NCBI RefSeq assembly: GCF_018127965.1
Contig: NZ_CP072350.1
Span: forward strand, 744,001-808,000
DNA length: 64,000 nt
Reading direction: 5' to 3'
Source: Prevotella melaninogenica
Lineage (GTDB): Bacteria > Bacteroidota > Bacteroidia > Bacteroidales > Bacteroidaceae
Shown here: positions 1 through 9,978 of the stretch, one piece after another
How positions within the stretch are numbered: the first letter of the stretch is position 1
Layout: each line of letters opens with the position of its first letter
Translations under genes and position numbers: made by a program
The notes under the pieces: generated by a model
What the model saw: the letters and a program-made list of their open reading frames with translations, nothing else
What the model was told of the DNA's origin: nothing
The model's database searches: none

Positions 1-2220
1 TACGATTGGCAGAAGCACCAGGTTAAGAACTATACCATCTCGCAGTCTTTGCCTTCCAACACCGTCTATGCCTTGGTCAAGACTCCCATTGGCAAGGTGT
101 GGATGAGTACCGACAAGGGACTGGCTTTCATCGATCATGGAAAGGTGACCAATCTCAACTTCTTCAAGGGATTGGAGCGGGAGTACAAGCGTATGGCTGT
201 GGTCCGAACCCAAGACGGGCGAATGATATTTGGAAGCAGTGAAGGAGCTGTGGTCTTGGCATCCAAGTTTGCCAGAGGATTGAACTACAAGGCTCCTCTT
301 CATATCACGGGTGTTGAGGTGGAAGGAAATACTTTCGATGAGGCTGCCCAACAGGAAGATTGGAATGCAGAACTCTTCAAGATGTTGCAGACTGGCAAGA
401 TGAGCTTTTCACACAGCGAGAATACTCTCATCGTGCATTTCGAGAGCATCAATTACCAGTATCAGCACGACATCCAATACCAGTATTATTTGGAGGGGTA
501 TGACCATCAGTGGAGTGTGCCTTCTGCCTACCAGCAGGCTCGTTTCGCCACCTTGCCTCCTGGCAGTTACACCTTGCATGTCAAGGCAATGGGTAGGAGC
601 AACGGACGCATTTTGGGAGAATCCACCTTGCGCATTCATATCGCCCAACCATGGTGGAACTCTTGGTGGGCATGGATTGTCTATCTCAGCATCTTTGGTG
701 CTATCGTCTATTTCGGCTGGGATTACTACAGGGAGCGTTTGCATCGCAAGTACTACGATGACAAAATCAACTTCTTTGTGAATACCGCTCATAACATCCG
801 TACCCCTTTGAGTCTTGTGCTGGCACCTCTTGCCGACTTGGCGAAGGATACTACACTGGGCGATAAGAGCCGAAAGTTCTTGGAGATGGCACTGCGTAAT
901 GGCGACAAGCTTCTGAGGATGGTGACCGAGTTGCTTGATTTCCAGAAAATAGCCGTAGCGAAGACACAAGTCCACTTGCAGAATGTGGAACTGTCTGTCC
1001 TCTTGCGTCAGCAGGTGGATAAGTTCCAGATGTCTGCCCAGGAGAAATATATCAGTCTTCGATTGACAACCTGTGGACAGCATACCTTCTCTACCGATCT
1101 TTCTATGATGGATTTGATATTCGAGAATCTGCTCTCCAATGCCGTAAAATATACGCCGGTGGGTGGAACCATCACCGTCTCTGCTTCGATCGATGAGGTT
1201 GGCAAGCAGGTCTGCATCCAGGTAAGCGATACCGGCATCGGTATCCCGAAATCCGAGGCAAGGCATATCTTCCAGAGTTTTTTCCGTGCCTCCAATGCGG
1301 TCAACTCTCAAGAGATGGGCAGTGGCTTGGGCTTGATGCTCACTCGCCAGCTTGTGCAGAAACTGGGAGGAAAGTTAACGTTCGAGAGCGAGGAAGGCAA
1401 GGGAACTGCTTTCTTGGTTGTGTTGCCTGATAACGGAAATGTTAATGTTCCCGTTTCTTCCAAGCCAGCAAGTCTGCCAGAAACTTCAGATACCTCCGTG
1501 TCTGCCGATGAAAAAATAAAATCAGAGGAATCCCTTAAGGACACGCTCCTTTTTGTAGATGACAACGAAGACCTCCATCAATACATCCGTATGGCTTTCG
1601 CTGACCAATATCATGTGGTGGATGTGGAGAGTGGTGAGGCAGCCTTGACCTATCTGGCAGAGAATGGCGAGTGCGACATCGTGGTATCCGATGTGATGAT
1701 GCCGGGTATGCAGGGCGACGAACTCTGCCGTCGCATCAAGGAAAACAAGGAGACCAGTTGGCTGCCTGTCATTCTCCTGACGGCGAAGGCTGGTCGCGAC
1801 TTCATGATAGAAGGGCTAGACCTTGGAGCAGACGATTACATTGCCAAGCCATTCGACTCTGCCATTCTTGCCAGCAAGATAGCGAGCATGTTGAAGAACC
1901 GTTGTCGTCTGAGTCAATACTATATGGAGCGAAGTCTCGCCATCGTCAGAGGAGAGGACTCTGGGCAATCGTCTCAAAAGAGCCTGTTGCCAAGCGAACC
2001 TTCCGTGCCATCCGCTTCCGATGAAAAGAATGAATCTTCCGATGAAAAAGAACCGGAATTGGATCCGATGGACCAAGCTTTCGTTGAGAAAGCAACCCGT
2101 CTCGTCCTCGATAACCTAAGCGACACCGACTTTACCATCGACCGCCTTTGCCGGGAGATGGCGATGAGCCGCACCCTCTTCTATGGCAAGTTGAAGACTC
2201 TGACGGGGCAAGGACCGTAA
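1..2220 (+). CDS. Hybrid two-component sensor/regulator (HTCS), 5' partial, prematurely stopped
   Basis: One-component-chain sensor that would sense a glycan fragment in the periplasm and activate the adjacent utilisation genes. The frame is open from base 1, so the gene starts upstream of the window. Visible order: end of a beta-propeller sensor, Y_Y_Y domain (about residues 110-210), one TM helix (about 218-240, W-rich start), HisKA with the motif TAHNIRTPL (phospho-His codon at 790), HATPase with NLLSNAVKYTP, DTGIGIP and GSGLGL, receiver domain with phospho-acceptor Asp in SDVMMPG (codon 1690) and the K of AKPF, then the first part of an AraC-type HTH. The frame stops at 2218-2220 (TAA) just after LTGQGP, where family members continue. 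It precedes a GH5/SusC/SusD operon on the same strand, the usual HTCS position. The loss of the DNA-binding end makes activity doubtful. Confidence 0.9.
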   Translation, partial: YDWQKHQVKNYTISQSLPSNTVYALVKTPIGKVWMSTDKGLAFIDHGKVTNLNFFKGLEREYKRMAVVRTQDGRMIFGSSEGAVVLASKFARGLNYKAPLHITGVEVEGNTFDEAAQQEDWNAELFKMLQTGKMSFSHSENTLIVHFESINYQYQHDIQYQYYLEGYDHQWSVPSAYQQARFATLPPGSYTLHVKAMGRSNGRILGESTLRIHIAQPWWNSWWAWIVYLSIFGAIVYFGWDYYRERLHRKYYDDKINFFVNTAHNIRTPLSLVLAPLADLAKDTTLGDKSRKFLEMALRNGDKLLRMVTELLDFQKIAVAKTQVHLQNVELSVLLRQQVDKFQMSAQEKYISLRLTTCGQHTFSTDLSMMDLIFENLLSNAVKYTPVGGTITVSASIDEVGKQVCIQVSDTGIGIPKSEARHIFQSFFRASNAVNSQEMGSGLGLMLTRQLVQKLGGKLTFESEEGKGTAFLVVLPDNGNVNVPVSSKPASLPETSDTSVSADEKIKSEESLKDTLLFVDDNEDLHQYIRMAFADQYHVVDVESGEAALTYLAENGECDIVVSDVMMPGMQGDELCRRIKENKETSWLPVILLTAKAGRDFMIEGLDLGADDYIAKPFDSAILASKIASMLKNRCRLSQYYMERSLAIVRGEDSGQSSQKSLLPSEPSVPSASDEKNESSDEKEPELDPMDQAFVEKATRLVLDNLSDTDFTIDRLCREMAMSRTLFYGKLKTLTGQGP

Positions 2221-2379
2221 GACTTCATACGACTCATCCGTTTAGAGCAGGCAGCCCAGTATCTGAAGCAAGGCGATAGCGTCTTGGATGTCTCTGTGAA
2301 GACAGGATTTGTAAACGTAAAGTACTTCAGTACAGTCTTCAAGAAGCATTTCGGGGTGTCACCGAGTAAGTATGAATAA
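2218..2379 (+). pseudogene. Severed 3' end of the HTCS (second half of AraC HTH domain)
   Basis: Directly in frame after the TAA at 2218, the sequence reads DFIRLIRLEQAAQYL and ends GVSPSKYE before TAA at 2377-2379. This is the canonical end of an AraC/XylS HTH_18 domain. A single C-to-T change (CAA to TAA, Gln to stop) explains the break, since TGQ-x-P-[QN]-[ED]-FIR is the common family sequence. About 53 residues, including the second helix-turn-helix, are lost unless the stop is read through. Confidence 0.85.
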
Positions 2380-2454
2380 AATGAGCAGTGTAAATTGCTG
2401 GTAAAGAAAGTAAAATTACTACTATCTGATATTCAGTTAGTTATATATAAATGT

Positions 2455-2500
2455 AAGGTTTCAGACCTGGCGATAAGTCAGATTTGAAACCTTTTTTGTT
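2455..2500 (+). terminator. Intrinsic terminator after the HTCS
   Basis: A 9-bp perfect stem (2455-2463 with 2485-2493) is followed by a T-rich run. It separates the HTCS from the GH5 gene, so the regulator and the operon are transcribed separately. Confidence 0.7.
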
Positions 2501-2532
2501 TGCATTCTAACCTAGTTTTTTCCTCTTTTCTA

Positions 2533-2540
2533 TACTTTTG
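2533..2540 (+). promoter_or_regulatory. Candidate -7 element of the glycan-utilisation operon
   Basis: TACTTTTG fits the Bacteroidetes -7 consensus TAnnTTTG and lies 27 bp before the GH5 start. No TTG sits at the expected -33 spacing, which fits a promoter that needs an activator such as the HTCS. The activator dependence is inference. Confidence 0.5.
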
Positions 2541-2566
2541 TAGCCAAGTCCAAACAATAACTCGCA

Positions 2567-3826
2567 ATGAATAAACAATTAAACATAAACAACAACAATA
2601 AACTTAATAATGAAAAGGGGAACCTTTTGAAAATCTGCTTGCTATTTGTAAGTATGTTTACTGCATTTTCTTGCAGTGCTAGTCCTTCGGTGGTGGATAC
2701 GCCTGATACAAGCGAATCGATTCCTACCGCCAAGCAATGGAACAAGGATGTAGTAGGTTGGAATCTCGGCAATGAATTCGAGTGCTCAGCTCCTGGACAG
2801 GATGGCGAGTCGATGCAGATTGGCAACCCTGATGGTTCCATCCATGCAGAGACAGCTTGGGGCAATCCCGTTGTCACCAAAAAGATGATACAAGCCGTGA
2901 AGAAGGCAGGTTTCAATGCCATCCGGATTCCAATCCGTTGGCAGTGCCACATTACCAATGCTCAGGCGATGAGCATCGACAAGGCTTGGATTGCTCGTAT
3001 CAAGGAGGTAGTGGGTTGGTGTCTGGATAATGACCTCAAGGTTATCATCAATGCGCATCATGAAAAATGGCTAGAAGGTCGTCCTACCTATCAATATAAG
3101 GATGAAAACTGCCAAAAGCTTGCGCTCCTCTGGATGAATATCTCCTCTGAGTTTGCCAATTATGACAGCCGCTTGGCTTTCGCCGGTACCAATGAGGTTC
3201 ACGTCAGGGACAACTGGAGCAAGCCTACTGCCGAGAACCTCGAAGTGCAGAATGCTTACAATCAGATATTCGTGGATATGGTTCGTGCCACAGGCGGCAA
3301 CAATGCCAAGCGCCACCTCATCTTACAGACTTACGTTTGCAACCCTTGGTTTGGCATCGAGAATGGAGGATTCATCATTCCGAAGGATGCCGAAGGCAAT
3401 GGCAACAACTATATGAGTGTGGAATTCCACTACTATCAGCCATGGAGTTATGCCGGCGATTGCGCCTACGATTACTGGGGTGATGCCTACAAGGATGTTG
3501 GCAAGATACCTGCTGAAAACGAGAAGACGATGACGGATTTCTTCGATAAGGCAATGAATACCTGGAGTAACAAAGGACTGGGTATCGTAATAGGAGAATG
3601 GGGAGTAACCGACCACTATAAGTCAAACTCAGTGAAAGTGCATGAAAACATGACCTACTACTGTAAGTTCTTGACTACGGAGGCTCGCAAACGAGGCTTC
3701 TCTACTTTCGTTTGGGACAACAACCACTTTGGCAACGGCTCTGAGAAGTATGGCATCTTCGACCGTTTCAAGAGTATGAAGGTGTATGCTCCTTGGATTA
3801 TCGAAGGAATCTTTGGGAAAGAATAA
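2567..3826 (+). CDS. GH5 family endo-beta-glucanase, lipoprotein
   Basis: Secreted glycoside hydrolase (419 aa) expected to cut a beta-1,4-linked glucan backbone at the cell surface. A lipoprotein signal ends at the lipobox FTAFSC, with a long Asn-rich leader before it. Family 5 hallmarks are in order: NLGNEF, IRIPIRW, NAHHEKW, the acid/base Glu in GTNEVH (E210), FHYYQPW, and the nucleophile Glu in IGEWG (E344), then FVWDNN. The motif set looks like the GH5_4 endoglucanase/xyloglucanase group, but the subfamily is inferred by eye. It is the first gene after the promoter and lies 27 bp before susC, so it is co-transcribed with the uptake genes. Confidence 0.88.
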   Translation: MNKQLNINNNNKLNNEKGNLLKICLLFVSMFTAFSCSASPSVVDTPDTSESIPTAKQWNKDVVGWNLGNEFECSAPGQDGESMQIGNPDGSIHAETAWGNPVVTKKMIQAVKKAGFNAIRIPIRWQCHITNAQAMSIDKAWIARIKEVVGWCLDNDLKVIINAHHEKWLEGRPTYQYKDENCQKLALLWMNISSEFANYDSRLAFAGTNEVHVRDNWSKPTAENLEVQNAYNQIFVDMVRATGGNNAKRHLILQTYVCNPWFGIENGGFIIPKDAEGNGNNYMSVEFHYYQPWSYAGDCAYDYWGDAYKDVGKIPAENEKTMTDFFDKAMNTWSNKGLGIVIGEWGVTDHYKSNSVKVHENMTYYCKFLTTEARKRGFSTFVWDNNHFGNGSEKYGIFDRFKSMKVYAPWIIEGIFGKE

Positions 3827-3853
3827 TGTTAAACTAAAAACAAAATATCTATT

Positions 3854-6800
3854 ATGAGAAAGAAAACCATGTTTCTCGGCATGCTCGGTGCAGGTTTGAT
3901 GTGGATGCCAACTTCTGCCATCCTCGCTGCTCAGATGAACAATGCTGCTATGAGCGTTCAGCAGAACCAAGGCATCAAGGGTACAGTGGTGGATGCCACT
4001 GGCGAAACCTTGATTGGTGCAAGCGTGAAGGTGGCTGGTACAACAAACGGTGTCGTTACCGATCTGGATGGTAACTTTACGCTGAATTGCGGGCCTGGAG
4101 CTACACTCGAAGTGAGCTACGTCGGTTACAAGACGATGACCGTGAAAGCTGTTAATGGTATGAAAATCAAGATGCAAGTGGATAGTAAGACCTTGAATGA
4201 GGTGGTTGTCACCGCCCTCGGTATCAAACGAGACCGCAAGGCTCTCGGCTATGGCTTGGAGGAAGTGAAGGGTGAGGAACTCAGCAAGGCGAAGGAAACC
4301 AACGTCATCAACTCTCTTTCAGGTAAGGTGGCTGGTCTCGTCGTGCAGAATACGGCTGGCGGTGCTTCTGGTTCTACCCGCGTGCTCCTTCGTGGTAATA
4401 CAGAAATGGCAGGCAATAACCAGCCTCTCTACGTGGTGGATGGTGTGCCTTTGGATAATACAAACTTTGGCAGTGCTGGTGAAAGTGGCGGTTATGATCT
4501 GGGTGATGGAATCTCTGCCATCAATCCTGATGATATTGAGACGATGACCGTATTGAAAGGTCCTGCTGCCTCTGCCCTTTATGGTAGCCGTGCTTCCCAC
4601 GGTGTTATCTTGATTACGACCAAGAAGGCGGAGAAGGATAAGATTTCCGTGGAGTACAATGGTTCTTACACTGTCGATACCCAGTTGGCTAAGTGGGACG
4701 ACATCCAGGAGATATATGGCGCTGGTTACAATGGCGAGCTGCCTGCATCCAGCACCTCTGGTACCAATACCAGTTGGGGACCTAAGGCCGATGATTTCAT
4801 GTTCAAGTATTTCGATGGTGAGGAGCGTCCATTCTTGATGCACCCTAACAACGCCTCCGATTTCTTCCGCACAGGTTTCACCACCCAAAACTCTGCCATC
4901 CTCTCTGTTAATTCCGGTAAGACGGGTATGCGTTTCTCTGTTACCGATATGCGCAACAAGGACATCCTGCCTAACACCAATATGAGTCGTGACAACTTCA
5001 ACCTCCGTGTTAATACCTCTGCAGGTCCTGTTGACTTCGACTTCACCGCCAACTATACTCGTGAGAAGGTAAAGAACCGTCCTGCCCTTGGTGACTCCCA
5101 GAGCAACGTGGGTAAGAACCTCATGACTCTGGCGGGTACCTACGACCAGGCTTGGTTGAAGCACTATGAGGATGCCGACGGCAACTATTCCAACTGGAAT
5201 GGTAACGACCAGTATAACAAGAACCCATACTGGGATCTCTATAAGAACAGCAATACATCCGACAAGGACGTGTTCCGTTTTACGGGTAAGGCCATCTGGA
5301 ACATCAACAACCACCTCAAGTTGCAGGGTACCATCGGTACCGACATCAACAGCATGAACTTCGAGGACTTCATCGCCAAGACAACTCCAGGTACTCCTGC
5401 CGGAAAGCTTACCGACCAAATCTTCAACAACCGCACACTCAACGCAGAGATACTCGCCCTCTACAACAACTCATGGGGCGACTTCGATGTCAATGCTACC
5501 GCTGGTGGTAACATCTTCAAGGTGAACAACAAGACCACTACCAACGTCGGTCTCAACCAGCAGATGAATGGAATACAGAACATCATGAACTATCAGGAGC
5601 AGAATACTCGTGAGAGCATGTACAAGAAACAGATCAGTTCTCTCTATGCCAGCGCGAGCCTCGGCTACAAGCATACTTACTATCTGGAGGGAACCATCCG
5701 TGGAGATAAGTCTTCTACGCTCCCTTCGGGCAATAATACATATATATATCCTTCTGTATCTGGTAGCTTGGTTTTCTCCGAGTTTATCAAGAACAAGAAG
5801 TTTATCAATTACGGTAAGATTCGCGCATCTTGGGCAAAGGTAGGTAGCGATACCGATCCATACCTGTTGGCACTCAACTATACCACGGGCAAGTACAGCT
5901 ACTCGGGTTATACCATCGGTATGATAGCCAACTCAACACAGCCAAACAAGGATTTGAAGCCTACTATGACAGATTCTTACGAGGTAGGCTTGGAGATGAA
6001 GTTCTTCAACGGACGCTTGGGTTTGGATGCCACCTATTACAACCAGAACTCCAAGGACCAGATTTTGAGCTTGGCTTCAACCACCACCTCTGGCTATGCT
6101 TACCGCCTCATCAATGCCGGTGAGATTCAGAACCAGGGTATTGAGATTGTCCTCAATGCCCGTGCCTTGCAGATCAAGGACTTCGCTTGGGACTTGGGTG
6201 TCAACTTCTCGAAGAATACCAACAAGGTGAAGTCGCTCACCAATGGCATGGACTACTTCGAGTTGGCGAAGGCATACTGGTGCGGTGTTTCTGTTGGTGC
6301 CAAGGTAGGAGAGAATTATGGAGCCATCCGTGGACACGACTTCCTCTATAACGACAAGGGTCAGGTGGTTGTCGATGCAGCTACTGGTCTTCCAAAGGTT
6401 GACCAGAAAATCAAGACCATCGGCAACTCTACTTGGGACTGGACAGGTGGTTTCTACTCAACCTTCAGCTACAAGAACTTCCGCCTCTCTGCTGCATTCG
6501 ATGTTAAGGTAGGTGCCGACATCTACTCTATGTCCATGCGTTCCGCATACCAGACAGGTAAGGCAAAGGGAACATTGGTAGGCCGTGAGGAGTGGTACAC
6601 TTCTGAGGAGGCTCGCAAGGCTTCGGGTATGGACCTTGCCGCATGGCGTGAAACAGGTAACTGCAAGGGATTTGTCGTAGAGGGTGTTATCGACAATGGC
6701 GATGGTACTTATCGTAAGAACGACATCGCCGTGAACCCTGAGGATTACTGGAAGCATGTGGCAAATGGCGTGCAGAGTGCCTTCGTTTACGACAACTCTT

Positions 6801-7030
6801 ACGTGAAGTGTCGTGAGATTACTTTCGGCTATACCTTCCCAGAGAGCATCCTGGGCAAGTATGTCAAGGGCTTGACCGTATCCTTCGTGGCTCGTAACCC
6901 ATTCATTATTTGGAAGAATATTCCTAACATCGACCCAGACTCCAGTTACAATACCTCTGGTCTCGGTCTGGAATATGGCTCTCTACCATCTCGCAAGAGC
7001 TATGGTTTAAACGTGAACGTGAAGTTCTAA
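3854..7030 (+). CDS. susC: SusC/RagA-family TonB-dependent outer-membrane glycan transporter
   Basis: 1058-aa outer-membrane transporter that imports oligosaccharides with the SusD lid, powered by TonB. A signal peptide ends near LAAQM. The carboxypeptidase-regulatory-like domain (about residues 38-115) begins GIKGTVVDATGE. The SusC signature NEVVVTALG follows, then the plug domain (about 120-225, with PLYVVDGVP and GPAASALYGSRA), then a 22-strand barrel ending in YGLNVNVKF with terminal Phe. Length is typical for SusC. It lies between the GH5 and susD genes with short gaps. The substrate is inferred from the neighbouring GH5 and GH3 enzymes as a beta-glucan or xyloglucan. Confidence 0.95.
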   Translation: MRKKTMFLGMLGAGLMWMPTSAILAAQMNNAAMSVQQNQGIKGTVVDATGETLIGASVKVAGTTNGVVTDLDGNFTLNCGPGATLEVSYVGYKTMTVKAVNGMKIKMQVDSKTLNEVVVTALGIKRDRKALGYGLEEVKGEELSKAKETNVINSLSGKVAGLVVQNTAGGASGSTRVLLRGNTEMAGNNQPLYVVDGVPLDNTNFGSAGESGGYDLGDGISAINPDDIETMTVLKGPAASALYGSRASHGVILITTKKAEKDKISVEYNGSYTVDTQLAKWDDIQEIYGAGYNGELPASSTSGTNTSWGPKADDFMFKYFDGEERPFLMHPNNASDFFRTGFTTQNSAILSVNSGKTGMRFSVTDMRNKDILPNTNMSRDNFNLRVNTSAGPVDFDFTANYTREKVKNRPALGDSQSNVGKNLMTLAGTYDQAWLKHYEDADGNYSNWNGNDQYNKNPYWDLYKNSNTSDKDVFRFTGKAIWNINNHLKLQGTIGTDINSMNFEDFIAKTTPGTPAGKLTDQIFNNRTLNAEILALYNNSWGDFDVNATAGGNIFKVNNKTTTNVGLNQQMNGIQNIMNYQEQNTRESMYKKQISSLYASASLGYKHTYYLEGTIRGDKSSTLPSGNNTYIYPSVSGSLVFSEFIKNKKFINYGKIRASWAKVGSDTDPYLLALNYTTGKYSYSGYTIGMIANSTQPNKDLKPTMTDSYEVGLEMKFFNGRLGLDATYYNQNSKDQILSLASTTTSGYAYRLINAGEIQNQGIEIVLNARALQIKDFAWDLGVNFSKNTNKVKSLTNGMDYFELAKAYWCGVSVGAKVGENYGAIRGHDFLYNDKGQVVVDAATGLPKVDQKIKTIGNSTWDWTGGFYSTFSYKNFRLSAAFDVKVGADIYSMSMRSAYQTGKAKGTLVGREEWYTSEEARKASGMDLAAWRETGNCKGFVVEGVIDNGDGTYRKNDIAVNPEDYWKHVANGVQSAFVYDNSYVKCREITFGYTFPESILGKYVKGLTVSFVARNPFIIWKNIPNIDPDSSYNTSGLGLEYGSLPSRKSYGLNVNVKF

Positions 7031-7081
7031 TCTCGAAAGAATAAATCATTTCTTTAGAAGAGTTCTAATATATAATAATGT

Positions 7082-8863
7082 ATGAAAATGAACAATATAA
7101 TCAAGAAATATATAGGTAAGAGCAGCCTGATGATGGCTTTCGCCCTGATGACAACCGGCACTGCGATGACTTCTTGCTCAGATGAAACCTTGAGTAACAT
7201 CAATACCGACAAGACCAAGGTGAGCGAGCTCGACCCTAACGCACAGTTGACTACTACTTTGTTGCAGACTTATGGTGACTTCAGTTTGATGGATACCTAC
7301 CGTAACTATATCTCAGGTTTTCCACAGTATTTCGCTGGTGGTTGGAACGTAACCAACTATGCAGGTTCCAACTTCCGTGAGGACGACATCACTCGTCGCG
7401 TCTGGGACCGCTACTATGAGGTCAGCATCAAGAACCTTGTGGATGCCATCCACAATTCAGCAGACAAGGCAAACTTGAATGCGGCACTTCGTATCCATCG
7501 TGTCTATCTCACGGCAGTCTTGGCAGATACCTACGGTGACGTGCCTTGTTTGGAGGCAGGTCTGGGTTACATCTCAGGCATCTCCACCCCTAAGTATGAT
7601 ACCGTAGAGGAACTCTACAGCTGGTTCTTTGAGGAGCTTGACGCTTGCGAGAAGCAACTTGGCACCGGTACCGACCGCATTTCTGGTGATGTCACCAGCA
7701 TGGGTGGTGATGTAGCCAAGTGGAAGAAGTATGCCAATGCGCTCCGTATGCGCTATGCCATGCGCATTTCAGATGTTAATCCACAGAAGGCAAAGGAAGA
7801 GTTTGAGAAGGCTGTTGCTGCCGGTGCTATCGCCAGTGCAGCAGATGATGCTTATATCAGATATGCCGATACTCCTTATACTTATTATGATGGAGCCAAC
7901 GACTACGATTTCCGCACCAATGCCTTAGGAGAGATTCTCTATGGTCAGGATGCCACATCGCCTACCATGGTATGCTCTACCTTGTTCTATCAGTTGCAGA
8001 ATACCAACGACCCTCGTCTCTATCGCATCTGCCGTCACTACTACAATATCAAACGTAGTCAGGTGAAGCCAGACAAAGAGCAGAACATCGACTTGACCGA
8101 TGATTTCCTGGCTTACTTCCGGAGCAAGAATCTCGGTGAAGAGCCTTGCAACCCTGGTGCTACCTGGTACACAGACTGGATGAATCCAGCTACGGTTGAT
8201 GACCTTCCCACTTTGAAGAAGTATGCGGAGATAGACAAGAACACTTATGCCAACTCTGATTATATAGCCCGAGCAGGTCGTCCTTGCCTGAACATCGACT
8301 TCGAGATGCCTTCTTGTCCTGGCGACTTGATGAGCTATGCCGAGGTGGAGTTCCTCAAGGCTGAGGCTGCAACCAAGGGTTGGAATGTTGGGGGTGGTGA
8401 TGCAGAGAGCCACTACGAGGCTGGTGTTCGTGCCAGCATGGAGTTGCTCAACAACTACTATCTTACATCCAACAAGATTTCCAAGGAAGAGATAGATACG
8501 TTCATTGCCAATAATCCGTTGGGTGACAATCCTAAGGAGACTATCAACACCCAAGCTTGGATTCTCCACATGATGAACCCTTCTGAGGGTTGGGCAAACA
8601 TGCGCCGCTCTGACTATCCTGCCATCTTGAATCGTGATCTCTTGACCAAGAATGGTTTTACTTACACAGATTCTAACTGGTCAATGCCTGTCCGTTTGCA
8701 GTATCCTGAGTTGGAAGGTCAGTACAACAGTGCCAACTACAAGGCTGCCATCGACCGCATGGGTGGTACAGACGACTGGCACAAGCGCCTCTGGTGGGAC
8801 AAGGCTGATGTAAACCTTCAGCCAGACTTCAATCCTCCATTCGGAAAGGGATACAGCAAGTAG
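7082..8863 (+). CDS. susD: SusD/RagB-family surface glycan-binding lipoprotein
   Basis: 593-aa lipoprotein that forms the lid of the SusC transporter and captures oligosaccharides. The signal ends at the lipobox TAMTSC. The mature start (SDETLSNINTD) and the TPR-like helices with YAMRIS and the YAEVEFLKAEAA motif match the SusD-like_2 type rather than classic SusD. The C-terminus WWDKADVN...PPFGKGYSK is typical. It lies 51 bp after susC. The start at 7082 was chosen; an ATG at 7089 is out of frame. Confidence 0.93.
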   Translation: MKMNNIIKKYIGKSSLMMAFALMTTGTAMTSCSDETLSNINTDKTKVSELDPNAQLTTTLLQTYGDFSLMDTYRNYISGFPQYFAGGWNVTNYAGSNFREDDITRRVWDRYYEVSIKNLVDAIHNSADKANLNAALRIHRVYLTAVLADTYGDVPCLEAGLGYISGISTPKYDTVEELYSWFFEELDACEKQLGTGTDRISGDVTSMGGDVAKWKKYANALRMRYAMRISDVNPQKAKEEFEKAVAAGAIASAADDAYIRYADTPYTYYDGANDYDFRTNALGEILYGQDATSPTMVCSTLFYQLQNTNDPRLYRICRHYYNIKRSQVKPDKEQNIDLTDDFLAYFRSKNLGEEPCNPGATWYTDWMNPATVDDLPTLKKYAEIDKNTYANSDYIARAGRPCLNIDFEMPSCPGDLMSYAEVEFLKAEAATKGWNVGGGDAESHYEAGVRASMELLNNYYLTSNKISKEEIDTFIANNPLGDNPKETINTQAWILHMMNPSEGWANMRRSDYPAILNRDLLTKNGFTYTDSNWSMPVRLQYPELEGQYNSANYKAAIDRMGGTDDWHKRLWWDKADVNLQPDFNPPFGKGYSK

Positions 8864-8929
8864 TGTTAAGCGTTTAATGTTAAGTATTAAATGTTAAGTT
8901 TTATAGGACAATAGATAGAATAATTAATT

Positions 8930-9928
8930 ATGAATAAGACAATGAAACAATATAAGGGAAAAGTCTTGAAGGCTATGATGATGCTCTTCGCCATGATTTT
9001 CGCACAGGCTGGTACATCTACCTTGTCTTCTTGCTCTTCTGACGATGATCCATACTTCACTGTCAGCGAAAATGACGATCCACGTATCTTGAACACCGAC
9101 TTGGCTGATTCCAAGATAGATCGCAAGACAAATTATAAGTTGGAAATCAAGGTGACTCCTGTTCACTACACCACAGTGACATGGTTGCTCGACGGCACTC
9201 AGATTGCCGAAGGTACTACCATCGACCAAACTTTGCCTGTAGGTAATCATGAACTGAAGATTGTGGCAACCACCACCAAGGGCAAGACCACATCCCGCAC
9301 CTTGAACGTTACCGTGACTCCTGCTGCCGATGACCCAGCCTTGGGTACCAATGCCATCGAGCTTAGGGTAGCTCCAGGAGAAACTACAACCATCCACGAG
9401 TGCAAAAACCTGGGTCTCGTTCAGAAAGTTCTCATCGCTGGTAAGGAGGTTGCCTTCGAAGTTCTCGATGAGGGTACAACATTGAAAGTTACAGCTCCTT
9501 CCGACCTCGCCAATGGCGATTACGACATTACATTGGTAGATGGCAATGGTGTACAGTTTGCTGGCGGTACCATCAAGGTAACCACCGAGGCTCGCCCATC
9601 TATGGAGAACACCATCTGGGAAGGTGAGTTTGCCGTGACATGGGGTACACCATTCAATGCCTTGAAGGATACCTTCCTCTCAAAGGTGAAGGCTGGCACC
9701 ATCCTCCGTGTCTATGTGAATGGAAATGGTCAGGGTACTGCTGCCACTGCTTGGTGGAACAACATCCTTACTGGTAAGGGCGACCCAGAACGTGGCGACA
9801 TCATGGTGGATGGACCGGCTAAATGGGAGTTTGAACTGACCGACTTGTCTATCCAACTTTTGACAGAGCAGGATGGTATCCTCCTCGTGGGTGACGGTTA
9901 CACCATAAATAAAGTAACTATCGAATAA
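8930..9928 (+). CDS. Surface glycan-binding lipoprotein (SGBP-like)
   Basis: 332-aa lipoprotein with lipobox LSSCSS following a 30-residue signal, and an acidic surface-export-like start (SDDDPYF). Two Ig/PKD-like beta domains can be seen (about residues 50-130 and 135-220; LNVTVTP and IKVTTEA end them). A C-terminal beta-sandwich follows (TIWEGEFAVTWG...WWNNI...KWEFELTD), resembling carbohydrate-binding modules. Position right after susD and before the GH3 enzyme is that of a surface glycan-binding protein in Bacteroidetes loci. Binding has not been shown by sequence; the role is inferred from domain pattern and position. Confidence 0.75.
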   Translation: MNKTMKQYKGKVLKAMMMLFAMIFAQAGTSTLSSCSSDDDPYFTVSENDDPRILNTDLADSKIDRKTNYKLEIKVTPVHYTTVTWLLDGTQIAEGTTIDQTLPVGNHELKIVATTTKGKTTSRTLNVTVTPAADDPALGTNAIELRVAPGETTTIHECKNLGLVQKVLIAGKEVAFEVLDEGTTLKVTAPSDLANGDYDITLVDGNGVQFAGGTIKVTTEARPSMENTIWEGEFAVTWGTPFNALKDTFLSKVKAGTILRVYVNGNGQGTAATAWWNNILTGKGDPERGDIMVDGPAKWEFELTDLSIQLLTEQDGILLVGDGYTINKVTIE

Positions 9929-9978
9929 AATATTAGAAAGATTTCCGTTTTATCATAAAACGTCAAACCTTTGAACTT

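Noticed and set aside
409..1311. 300-aa frame on the minus strand inside the HTCS
   Set aside because: It is the antisense shadow of a clear sensor kinase with all motifs on the + strand.
4319..5419. 366-aa minus-strand frame inside susC
   Set aside because: The susC reading has signal, plug and barrel motifs; the antisense frame has none.
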